Below, in pieces: positions 1 to 5,738 of a stretch of DNA of 7,829 nucleotides. The DNA is from JAYZDP01 sp036337765 (GTDB taxonomy: Bacteria > Acidobacteriota > Thermoanaerobaculia > Multivoradales > Multivoraceae). The first letter of the stretch is position 1. Every line of letters begins with the position of its first letter. The notes below the pieces were generated by a model. It made no database searches. It was not told the origin of the DNA and worked only from the letters and a program-made list of their open reading frames with translations. The translations under genes were made by a program, and so were the position numbers. The stretch lies in the NCBI GenBank assembly GCA_036337765.1, contig JAYZDP010000142.1:1-7829 (forward strand), in the 5' to 3' direction.

Positions 1-411
1 GAGAAGGCCATCGGGCTGATCCCCGCAGAGGTCGACGAAGAAGTCAAGATGGAGCTCAACGACGCCGGCATCGACATCGAGGATCTACGTGATTTCTGGA
101 CCGAGGTGCGCGAGTCGGACGACGCGGTCTTCGTCACGGTCGAGTCTGAGGACGAGACCGTACGCGTGGCGAAGGAGGGCGACTACCTGATCGCCAAGAC
201 CACCGAGCATCGTGACGGCGGTGCCCAGGTCGATGTCAAGTTTCCCTTCGAGGTGCTCGACGCGCTGTTCTCGGGCTCGGAAGAAGAACTCGACCTCGCC
301 GCCGCGGTGCGTGCGCTCGCCGAGTACGGCGACGGCGACATGGTGAGCGTCACAGAGGGCGACACCAAGGTCCGCGTCTGGGTCGATGGCATCAACGATC
401 CTTCCGTGTGA
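1..411 (+). CDS. Hypothetical beta-repeat protein, 5'-truncated by window edge
   Basis: Frame 1 is open from the first base to TGA, giving 136 visible residues; I recognise no named family. The ATG at 49 could be a start, but the 16 codons before it read naturally (they contain IGLIPAEV), no strong Shine-Dalgarno precedes it, and the paralogue downstream also has an acidic helical stretch at this point. I therefore read it as the 3' part of a longer gene. The protein is very acidic. Numbering from the window edge, an acidic helix is followed by a strand motif VFVTVESEDETVRV (about 43-56), then a further strand segment. A shorter copy, DMVSVTEGDTKVRV, lies near the C-terminus (about 113-126). 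The next gene carries the same core (TLVSVETGQETVLI), so the two are paralogues in one probable operon. Function is unknown; a surface or envelope-associated beta structure is only a guess. Confidence 0.72.
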   Translation, partial: EKAIGLIPAEVDEEVKMELNDAGIDIEDLRDFWTEVRESDDAVFVTVESEDETVRVAKEGDYLIAKTTEHRDGGAQVDVKFPFEVLDALFSGSEEELDLAAAVRALAEYGDGDMVSVTEGDTKVRVWVDGINDPSV

Positions 412-415
412 GGAG
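411..415 (+). promoter_or_regulatory. Shine-Dalgarno fixing the GTG start at 422
   Basis: AGGAG starts on the last base of the upstream gene's TGA stop and lies 6 nt before GTG 422. This supports initiation at 422 rather than at an in-frame ATG at 386, which lies inside the upstream gene and has no such site. The stop/Shine-Dalgarno overlap suggests translational coupling of the two genes. Confidence 0.7.
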
Positions 416-421
416 TGGGCC

Positions 422-871
422 GTGATTAAGCTCATCGGCGTCTCGTTCCTCATCGGATCATCGGTCTTCTTCACCTCGATCGTCGGTGCGGGTGCCTATC
501 TCGTCACCGGTGGCATCATGGTGTGCGACGTCGAGACGCCGGAAGTCAACCTGACGATTCCAGTGCCGACACGGCTCGCCGACATGGCCTTTCTCGTCGC
601 GCGGGTTGCCCTTCCGGACGAGGATCGCGAAGAGATTCGCCGCGAGATCGGGCCCTTCCTGCCCTTCATCGACGAGCTCTTCGGAGGGCTCGTGGACATC
701 GACAACGGCACCACCCTAGTATCGGTCGAGACTGGGCAGGAAACGGTGCTGATCGAGAAGCGACGCGGCAAGTTCCTGATCGACGTCGATGCCGAAGACG
801 CCAAGGTCCGCGTGTCGATCCCGGCACGTTCCCTGCGGCGGCTCAGCGGCGAGATCAAGTACCTGTTCTAG
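422..871 (+). CDS. Membrane-anchored hypothetical protein, paralogue of the upstream gene
   Basis: 149 residues from GTG. A hydrophobic segment at about residues 4-29 looks like an uncleaved anchor or signal. It is followed by VDxETPEVNLTIPVPTRLAD-type sequence with the look of an amphipathic strand plus helix, then an acidic/basic helix (about 64-76), and then the strand motif TLVSVETGQETVLIEKRRG (98-116) and KVRVSIPARSLRRL (128-141). The C-terminal half aligns by eye with the upstream gene (VFVTVESEDETVRVAKEG and the following strands), so the pair is a tandem duplication in one operon with 10 bp between the stop and the start. Topology is probably a short cytoplasmic end, one membrane span, and the beta domain outside or on the inner face. 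I do not recognise a characterised family and assign no function. It ends 5 bp from the stop of the convergent adenylation-domain fragment. Confidence 0.75.
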   Translation: MIKLIGVSFLIGSSVFFTSIVGAGAYLVTGGIMVCDVETPEVNLTIPVPTRLADMAFLVARVALPDEDREEIRREIGPFLPFIDELFGGLVDIDNGTTLVSVETGQETVLIEKRRGKFLIDVDAEDAKVRVSIPARSLRRLSGEIKYLF

Positions 872-876
872 GCGTT

Positions 877-1488
877 CTACGCAGTGCGGGGTTTGGAGGA
901 GGCGGCAGCCCACCATTCTGCGGACCATTCGCAGACCAGATCCATGAGGACGGCCTTGGGAAGACCCGTGGAGCCGGAGGTATAGATCGCGTAGGCGACG
1001 CTGTCGCGCCCGGGCTCGCACTGGAGTGTCTGATCACTCTCCCCGGTCAGCAGCTTGAGGTCGGGTTCCAGAGCAAAGGTCGAAAGCCCAGGCGGTATGC
1101 GGTGCGTCGAAGAAGCATCGGTCAGGACCGCCACCGCGCCGCCGTCTTCGAGCATGAAGCGCAGGCGCTTGTCTGGAAGAGCCGGATCCATCGGCAGGTA
1201 GGTGCCTCTGGACTTGAGGATGCCGAGGAAGGCCACAACGAGCTCGTGGCTCTGGCCCAGACACACCGCTACGCGCGCCTCGGGCGTGACCCCCTGCTTG
1301 CGCAGAAAGTGGGCGAGGCGGGTCGCTGCGCGATCCAGCTCTCGGTAGGTGAGCGTCTGCTTCTCGGACGCGATCGCGATGGCGTCGGGGCGCTCCTGAG
1401 CGAGGGCAGCGACGGATTCATGGAAGAGCCGGGCGGTGGACTCCATCTTCTCCGAAGATACACAGCACAGCGCGGCGTCTGGGGTCAT
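877..1488 (-). pseudogene. Truncated NRPS-type adenylation (AMP-binding) domain
   Basis: 203 codons with clear adenylation-domain core motifs: A1/early motif LTYRELD (about 46-52), A2 LKSRGTYLPMDPALPDKR (91-108), and A3, the nucleotide-binding loop YTSGSTGLPKAV (169-180). Full adenylation domains are about 500 residues and go on through A4-A10 to a carrier domain. Here homology stops within a few residues of A3 (near nt 940), and an unrelated tail of about 20 residues (DLVCEWSAEWWAAASSKP) runs to TAG. No continuation appears in the other two minus frames. The fragment lacks the substrate pocket, the hinge and the catalytic C-terminal lysine, so it cannot be an active synthetase. Two starts are possible: ATG 1488, preceded by AGGAGGG with very short spacing, or ATG 1446, preceded by GGAG, which begins directly at the domain. 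A deliberate short protein cannot be excluded, but a deletion remnant is more likely. Confidence 0.75.
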
Positions 1489-1533
1489 CGCCCTCCTGCT
1501 AGCATCTCGCCCTCTTCGAACTAGGGAGACGAC

Positions 1534-2358
1534 ATGAGCGAGATCCTCTACGAGGTCGACGACCCGGTCGCAACGATCACTCTGAACCGCCCCGAGCGGC
1601 TCAACGCCATGACGGGCTCGCTGTTCGCGGCCTTTCGCGAAGCGATCGATTCCGCCGCGACTGACGAGAGCGTGGTCGGGATCGTGGTCACCGGCACCGG
1701 TCGTGGCTTCTCGGCCGGCCTCGACACGGACGCGCTCGCCGCCATCGCCGAGACCGGCCAGGGCGAGACCCGGCCGGCCCCGATCGGGCGCAAGGGCCTC
1801 TTCTCCTATCTCACCGAAGTGCCGAAGCCGGTGATCGCCGCGGTCAACGGCGTCGCCGCCGGCGGAGGCTACGTGCTGGCGACCATGTGCGACATCCGCT
1901 TCGGCGGACCCGGCGCCCGTCTCACCGCGGTCTTCTCGAAACGTGGCCTGGTCTCCGAGCACGGTGTCACCTGGACGACGCCGCGGCTGGTCGGCCTCGG
2001 GCGCGCCTTCGATCTGCTGTGGACCTCGCGCATGGTCGACGCCGAGGAGGCCCACCGGATGGGCCTTTTGGACTTCCTCGTCGACGATCCGGTCGCTGAA
2101 GCCCAGGAGTACATTCGCGACCTGGCCCGGACCGTCTCACCGACTGCCATGGCCGACACCAAGCGCATGCTCTGGGACCACGCCGGCCGCGACGTCGACG
2201 ACTCGCTCGACGACGTCTTCGAAGTCGTTCAGTCCCAGTTCCAGCGCCCCGACGTCGCCGAGGGCGTCAGATCTTTTCTGGAGAAGCGCCCTCCCGAGTT
2301 CCCGCGACTGGGCTCGGAAGGCGCAGCCGAACCGCACCCGGGGCCGGCTCGCGGCTAG
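1534..2358 (+). CDS. Enoyl-CoA hydratase/isomerase (crotonase) family protein
   Basis: 274 residues, usual for the family, with AGGGAGA 5 nt before the ATG. Crotonase signatures in order: an N-terminal TITLNRPERLNAM stretch (about 15-27), the first oxyanion-hole element GFSAGLD (58-64), the second VNGVAAGGG (104-112), and GLVSEHG..W..PRLVG (138-154), then a C-terminal EGVRSFLEKRPPEF typical of such proteins. These enzymes bind acyl-CoA and hydrate or isomerise 2- or 3-enoyl-CoA esters in fatty-acid or aromatic degradation. By alignment with rat mitochondrial hydratase the two canonical glutamates (E144, E164) are V114 and F134. The only acid left at the active site is E142 in GLVSEHG, the position of the catalytic Asp in PaaG-type isomerases. 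That favours an isomerase or non-canonical hydratase. The substrate is not deducible. The last 15 or so residues (acidic, Pro/Gly-rich) are a non-conserved tail. It looks monocistronic, since the genes on either side are broken. Confidence 0.95.
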   Translation: MSEILYEVDDPVATITLNRPERLNAMTGSLFAAFREAIDSAATDESVVGIVVTGTGRGFSAGLDTDALAAIAETGQGETRPAPIGRKGLFSYLTEVPKPVIAAVNGVAAGGGYVLATMCDIRFGGPGARLTAVFSKRGLVSEHGVTWTTPRLVGLGRAFDLLWTSRMVDAEEAHRMGLLDFLVDDPVAEAQEYIRDLARTVSPTAMADTKRMLWDHAGRDVDDSLDDVFEVVQSQFQRPDVAEGVRSFLEKRPPEFPRLGSEGAAEPHPGPARG

Positions 2359-2406
2359 CGCTTCGCCCCCTCCCCCTCCTCCTCCAAGGTCCGCGCGCCG
2401 CGGAGG

Positions 2407-2800
2407 ATGTTGCCCGTGGCGAGCTACGTATACACCCGGCGGCGTGGGAGGAGTCCCTGCATGCGACGAGCCTGGTCGTCGAGGCAGTCGAGGACATCAC
2501 CGCGAGCGTGGTGCGCTCGCTCGAGCTCGACAACGAGCGCAAGGAGCTGTTCATCCGCAAGCACGCGCCGACCTTGATTCGAAGCCTCTTCCGCAGCTTT
2601 GCCGGATTGCGTGGCATCTCGCCGTTCTACGGTGCCTTCGCCGAGCGCGTGCTTCGATGCCGCGTCGGTCAGTTCCAGGGCGAGGGCCTCGGTCCGATCC
2701 GTTCCAGGTCCTTCTCGCGGTGAACGGCGCCCGAGACCCGAGGGCCGCGCGCGTCGAGTGCACACACGCAGGTCTCGCCGATGCCGGCACCGCTGACTAG
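2407..2800 (+). pseudogene. Frameshifted small conserved-looking gene (unrecognised)
   Basis: No single frame spans this stretch, but coding-like sequence moves between frames. It starts in frame 1 at ATG 2407 (MLPVASYVYT, GC-rich third positions), continues in frame 3 from about 2430 (AAWEESLHATSLVVEAVEDI, then ELFIRKHAPTLIRSLFRSF), and ends in frame 2 from about 2696 (DPFQVLLAVNGARDP) at TAG 2798-2800. Restoring one C near 2430 and one G near 2695 gives a continuous protein of about 131 residues, mostly helical. Around 2650-2670 the frame is ambiguous, because frame 1 (CFDAASV) also looks coding, so a further compensating indel pair is possible. I do not recognise the family. GGAGG abuts the ATG with no spacer, so the start is uncertain. 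The breaks are either real mutations or consensus errors at short homopolymers. Confidence 0.5.
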
Positions 2801-2818
2801 AATCGTCTTGCTAGTCAG
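2793..2818. terminator. Perfect 8-bp inverted repeat between convergent genes
   Basis: CTGACTAG (2793-2800) and CTAGTCAG (2811-2818) are exact reverse complements separated by 10 nt. The left arm contains the plus-strand TAG stop (2798-2800) and the right arm contains the minus-strand TAG stop (2811-2813). The placement between two convergent genes suits a bidirectional terminator or transcript-end hairpin. There is no T-tract on either side and the stem is not especially GC-rich, so intrinsic termination is not assured. Confidence 0.4.
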
Positions 2819-3965
2819 GTAGCAGGCGCGGGATGAACTTGGTCAGTCCCTTGATGGGACCGACCTCGCCCGCGATGATGTTGCCGGCGGCGTCGACAGT
2901 GACCCCCTCGCCCATCGAGCCGATACCGCCCATGCCCGAGTTGCGCTCGGACATGTGCTCGCGGATGAAGTACCAGACCTCCCCGGTCTTTGCACTTCCG
3001 ACTCGCAGACCCTTGCGCCACCCGCCCGGGTTGTAGTTCTCGTCCGACTCGGAGTCGATGGCATAGAGCACGTCGTTCGCATCGATGAAGATGCCGCTGT
3101 TGCGGCTGAACTGGTACCAGGTGTCTAGGTGGTTCCCCTCCTGGTCGAAGATCTGGATGCGGCTGTTGCCCCGATCGGCGACGAAGAGCCGGCCCTGTGA
3201 GTCCATGGCGAAAGAATGTGGCGACCGAAACTCGCCGTCCTTGAATCCCCACTTGCCGAAGCTCTTGATCATCGCGCCGTCGGGCGTGAACTTGGTGATG
3301 CGGCTGATCGAGGTGGCCCCCGGCTCGTCGCGGAACTGCGCGCTGTGCGTCTCGGCGACGAAGATCGAGCCGTCGGGCGCGACGAGCACGTCGTTGGGCT
3401 CGGTGAAGTGGGTCGGTGGGTCGCCGGTCTCTCCCGGCGTGCCGAGCACCATCAGCACCTCGCCGGTCGGGCTGAACTTGGTCACGGTGTGACCGATCCC
3501 GGCCGCGTTCGGGTGCTCCTCGAGCTCACTCTCCCTGGCCGAGCGGGCGTCAGCAATCCACACATTGCCTTCGCGATCGACGTCGATCCCGTGCGGCCAG
3601 GTGATGAGGCCGGCGCCGAAGCTCGCCACCACGTTGCCGTCGGGATCGAGCTTTACGATCGGGTCGACGGTCGATCCGGCGCAGGAGTTGGTGCCGCAGC
3701 GGTCGCCGGCCCAGACGTGCGTGCCGTCGATGTCGACATTCACCGCCGACACCGAGCCCCAGGAGCGCCCATCGGGAAGAGTGCCCCAATCCCTGACCGT
3801 CTCGTAGGGATTTGGCAGATGGTTGACGGGCTCGACCGCGGCGTGCTCCGGAGGCACGGCAGCGCCGCGCTGCGACCAGAGCGGCGCGGCCAGCAGCGTC
3901 AGAACCAGCCAGGCCGTGATGCTGCCTACACTTGGGCGGCCGTGGGTGTCGGTGCTAGTCAACAT
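2811..3965 (-). CDS. Secreted NHL-repeat protein, PAL-like beta-propeller
   Basis: 384 residues. The start at 3965 is fixed by GGAGGT 5 nt upstream. An N-terminal signal peptide is visible (hydrophobic ITAWLVLTLLAAPLW, about 16-30), so the protein is exported. The rest is a beta-propeller of NHL repeats: WPHGIDVDREGNVWIADA (123-140), FTEPNDVLVAPDGSIFVAE (187-205), FRSPHSFAMDSQGRLFVADRG (246-266), GIFIDANDVLYAID (291-304), and GVTVDAAGNIIAGE (354-367). Repeat order and wording resemble the lyase domain of peptidylglycine alpha-amidating monooxygenase (PAL). H125 and H250 sit where two of the PAL zinc ligands lie, but the third ligand position (MPHD in animal PAL) reads MGEG near 351-354, and the catalytic Tyr is not evident. 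Amidating-lyase activity is therefore doubtful; a binding or unrelated hydrolase role is possible. A Cys pair (C90, C95) may form a disulfide. It diverges from the esterase gene. Confidence 0.92.
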   Translation of the reverse strand: MLTSTDTHGRPSVGSITAWLVLTLLAAPLWSQRGAAVPPEHAAVEPVNHLPNPYETVRDWGTLPDGRSWGSVSAVNVDIDGTHVWAGDRCGTNSCAGSTVDPIVKLDPDGNVVASFGAGLITWPHGIDVDREGNVWIADARSARESELEEHPNAAGIGHTVTKFSPTGEVLMVLGTPGETGDPPTHFTEPNDVLVAPDGSIFVAETHSAQFRDEPGATSISRITKFTPDGAMIKSFGKWGFKDGEFRSPHSFAMDSQGRLFVADRGNSRIQIFDQEGNHLDTWYQFSRNSGIFIDANDVLYAIDSESDENYNPGGWRKGLRVGSAKTGEVWYFIREHMSERNSGMGGIGSMGEGVTVDAAGNIIAGEVGPIKGLTKFIPRLLPD

Positions 3966-3970
3966 GCTCT

Positions 3971-3976
3971 ACCTCC
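3971..3976 (-). promoter_or_regulatory. Shine-Dalgarno of the NHL-repeat gene
   Basis: ACCTCC on the plus strand is GGAGGT on the minus strand, an almost full anti-16S match 5 nt before ATG 3965. It settles the start ahead of the signal peptide. Confidence 0.7.
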
Positions 3977-4078
3977 ATCAGCTGAAACCGATGCGGGCGA
4001 TCAGGGTTCGAATCCAAGCGTGATCGAATGGCCTCAACGATACCCGTAGGCGTGCGGAAGGTCGATCCCGCCAGCGCG

Positions 4079-4084
4079 TACAAT
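4079..4084 (+). promoter_or_regulatory. Candidate -10 box for the carboxylesterase gene
   Basis: TACAAT differs from the TATAAT consensus at one base and lies 31 nt upstream of ATG 4116, so a transcript would carry a leader of about 25 nt containing the GGGAGGG ribosome site (4104-4110). No convincing TTGACA-like -35 is seen 16-18 bp upstream (GGAAGG region), so an activator or another sigma factor may be involved, or the match may be chance. Confidence 0.35.
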
Positions 4085-4115
4085 CGTCTTTCGCCGCCAA
4101 CAAGGGAGGGTTGTC

Positions 4116-5738
4116 ATGAAGAGGTTCACGCTCGTCGTCGCTCTGTTCGGGCTCGTGGGCAGCGGATGTTCCGCTCCCGTAAGCGAGGTCGCCAAGGACG
4201 ATTCGCTCGGAGAGGTCGTCACCACCAGTGGCGGCGCAGTCCGGGGGGTCGCTGCTGCCAGCGGAGTAACGGCTTTCAAGGGCATCCCCTACGCCGCCCC
4301 TCCCGTGGGCGATCTCCGGTGGGCTCCGCCGCAGGCCGCGGCCTCTTGGCAGGCTGAGCTCGCCGCAACCGACTTCTCGAAGCGCTGCTGGCAGCCGCAG
4401 CCGAATCCCGAGGCCTTCTACGGTGGGGCGCCGATCGAGCTCGACGAGGACTGCCTGACCTTGAACGTCTGGACCGGGGCCGAGTCGGCCGAAGATGCGC
4501 GACCGGTGATGGTGTGGATCCACGGCGGCGGTTTGGTCACCGGCAGCGGAGCTTCGCCGTGGTACGACGGCACGAACCTCGCCTCGAAGGGTGTGGTCGT
4601 CGTCACGATCAACTATCGGCTTGGAGCCTTCGGCTTTCTCGCCCATCCCCAGCTGACGACCGAGTCGGCCAACGATTCGTCGGGCAACTACGGTCTCCTC
4701 GACCAGGTGGCGGCGCTCGAGTGGGTGCGGGACAACGTCGCGGCGTTCGGCGGCGATCCCGGAAACGTGACGATCTTCGGTGAGTCGGCGGGATCCTGGA
4801 GCGTCAACTACATGGTGGCAACGCCCTTTGCGAGAGGCCTTTTCCACAAGGCTATCGGCCAGAGCGGTGGCAATTTTGCGAAGATGGCCACCCTTGCCGA
4901 GGCCGAAGAGGTCGGATTCGGCTTCGTCGAGTCGTTGGCCCTGGGCGAGTCGATTGCCGATCTGCGCGCCCGGTCCGCGGAGGAGATCGTCGAGGCGATG
5001 GGTGCCGGCGCCCGGTTCGCGCTTTCGCGCGGCAACGTCGACGGTTGGATGTACCCCGAGCAGATCTATGACACCTTCGCCGGCGGACGGCAGAACGACG
5101 TAGCGATCATGGTCGGCTCGAACGCCGACGAGGGCACGGCACTGTGGGAGGCCGGAGGTCCCGAGACCGTCGCCGAGCATCGGGAGCGCGTCGTGCGCCA
5201 ATACGGCGATTTCGCCGATGAGATCCTCGCCGCCTACCCGGCCGCGAGCGACGACGAGGCGCGCGGCGTCAACTCGGATCTCCAGTCCGACAACGTCTTT
5301 GCGTGGCAGATGCGCACCTGGGCGCGCCTCACCGAGAACGTGTCTTCGCCGGCCTACCTCTACTACTTCAGCCGCGTGCCGCCGGGGCCCGAGGCCGAGC
5401 AGTACGGTGCCTACCACGCGGCCGAGATTCCCTATGCCTTCGACAACCTGGCGCTCGGTCGACCCCACACCTGGGAGCAGATTGATCACGATCTCGCGGC
5501 GACGATGTCGAGCTATTGGGTGAACTTCGCCACGACCGGCGACCCGAACGACGACTCGCTCCCCGCCTGGCCGGCGTATGCAACTGCGTCGGACGAGGCG
5601 CTCGAGCTAGGCGACGAGGTCAAGGTCGTCATGGGTCTGAAGGGCGAGCGGCTCGACATCCTCGACGCCTACCACGCCTCACGGCGCGGTGAGTCCGCGG
5701 GCCTTTCAGAAACCCCCTCCGGCTCCGCTGGTCCCTAG
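4116..5738 (+). CDS. Exported type-B carboxylesterase (alpha/beta-hydrolase)
   Basis: 540 residues, normal for the family; GGGAGGG lies 5 nt before ATG. The N-terminus is a basic-hydrophobic export signal ending in GSGCSA, with C18 a possible lipidation site although the -3 residue is Gly, so a lipoprotein is likely but not certain. Family features: GIPYAAPPVGDLRW (56-69), signature EDCLTLNVW (111-119), oxyanion motif HGGG (136-139), NYRLGAFGFL (166-175), and the nucleophile elbow GESAG with Ser224. The acid is Glu339 in the SNADEG motif and the base is His434 in GAYHAAEIPYAF, so the catalytic triad is complete. C91 and C113 match the conserved N-terminal disulfide. It should hydrolyse carboxylic esters in the periplasm or at the outer surface; the substrate is unknown. 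The last 15 or so residues (GESAGLSETPSGSAGP) are a low-complexity tail. Its TAG overlaps the stop of the convergent nitroreductase. Confidence 0.95.
   Translation: MKRFTLVVALFGLVGSGCSAPVSEVAKDDSLGEVVTTSGGAVRGVAAASGVTAFKGIPYAAPPVGDLRWAPPQAAASWQAELAATDFSKRCWQPQPNPEAFYGGAPIELDEDCLTLNVWTGAESAEDARPVMVWIHGGGLVTGSGASPWYDGTNLASKGVVVVTINYRLGAFGFLAHPQLTTESANDSSGNYGLLDQVAALEWVRDNVAAFGGDPGNVTIFGESAGSWSVNYMVATPFARGLFHKAIGQSGGNFAKMATLAEAEEVGFGFVESLALGESIADLRARSAEEIVEAMGAGARFALSRGNVDGWMYPEQIYDTFAGGRQNDVAIMVGSNADEGTALWEAGGPETVAEHRERVVRQYGDFADEILAAYPAASDDEARGVNSDLQSDNVFAWQMRTWARLTENVSSPAYLYYFSRVPPGPEAEQYGAYHAAEIPYAFDNLALGRPHTWEQIDHDLAATMSSYWVNFATTGDPNDDSLPAWPAYATASDEALELGDEVKVVMGLKGERLDILDAYHASRRGESAGLSETPSGSAGP

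Noticed and set aside
386..421. Upstream ATG start for the second gene
   Set aside because: It lies within the first gene, lacks a ribosome site, and would put polar residues ahead of the membrane segment; GTG 422 has AGGAG at good spacing.
523..1524. 333-codon plus-strand open frame
   Set aside because: It overlaps the membrane protein gene and is antisense to the adenylation fragment, with no recognisable motif and shadow-type composition.
1489..2055. N-terminal extension of the adenylation frame by 189 codons to 2055
   Set aside because: This stretch is antisense to the crotonase gene and has no condensation- or adenylation-domain motifs; domain sequence begins only after ATG 1488 or 1446.
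2391..2403. CCGCG-CGC-CGCGG hairpin as a terminator for the crotonase gene
   Set aside because: It has only 5 bp of stem with no T-tract, and runs of G/C dyads this short are expected often at this base composition.
2267..2617. 116-codon minus-strand open frame
   Set aside because: It is Ser/Arg-rich and antisense to the crotonase end and the frameshifted gene, with no start signal or family resemblance.
4005..4015. GGTTCGAATCC, identical to a tRNA T-loop core, possible tRNA or att-site remnant
   Set aside because: The flanking bases do not extend the T-stem, and no anticodon arm, D-arm or acceptor pairing is found on either strand; TTCGAA is palindromic and common by chance.
3216..4049. 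277-codon plus-strand open frame across the NHL gene
   Set aside because: It is a mirror of the NHL-repeat coding sequence, and the opposite strand has a signal peptide, strong Shine-Dalgarno and repeats.
3978..5489. 503-codon open frame on the minus strand
   Set aside because: It lies antisense to the motif-complete carboxylesterase, reads as Arg/Gly/Val-rich low-information sequence, and is explained by the high-GC third-position pattern.
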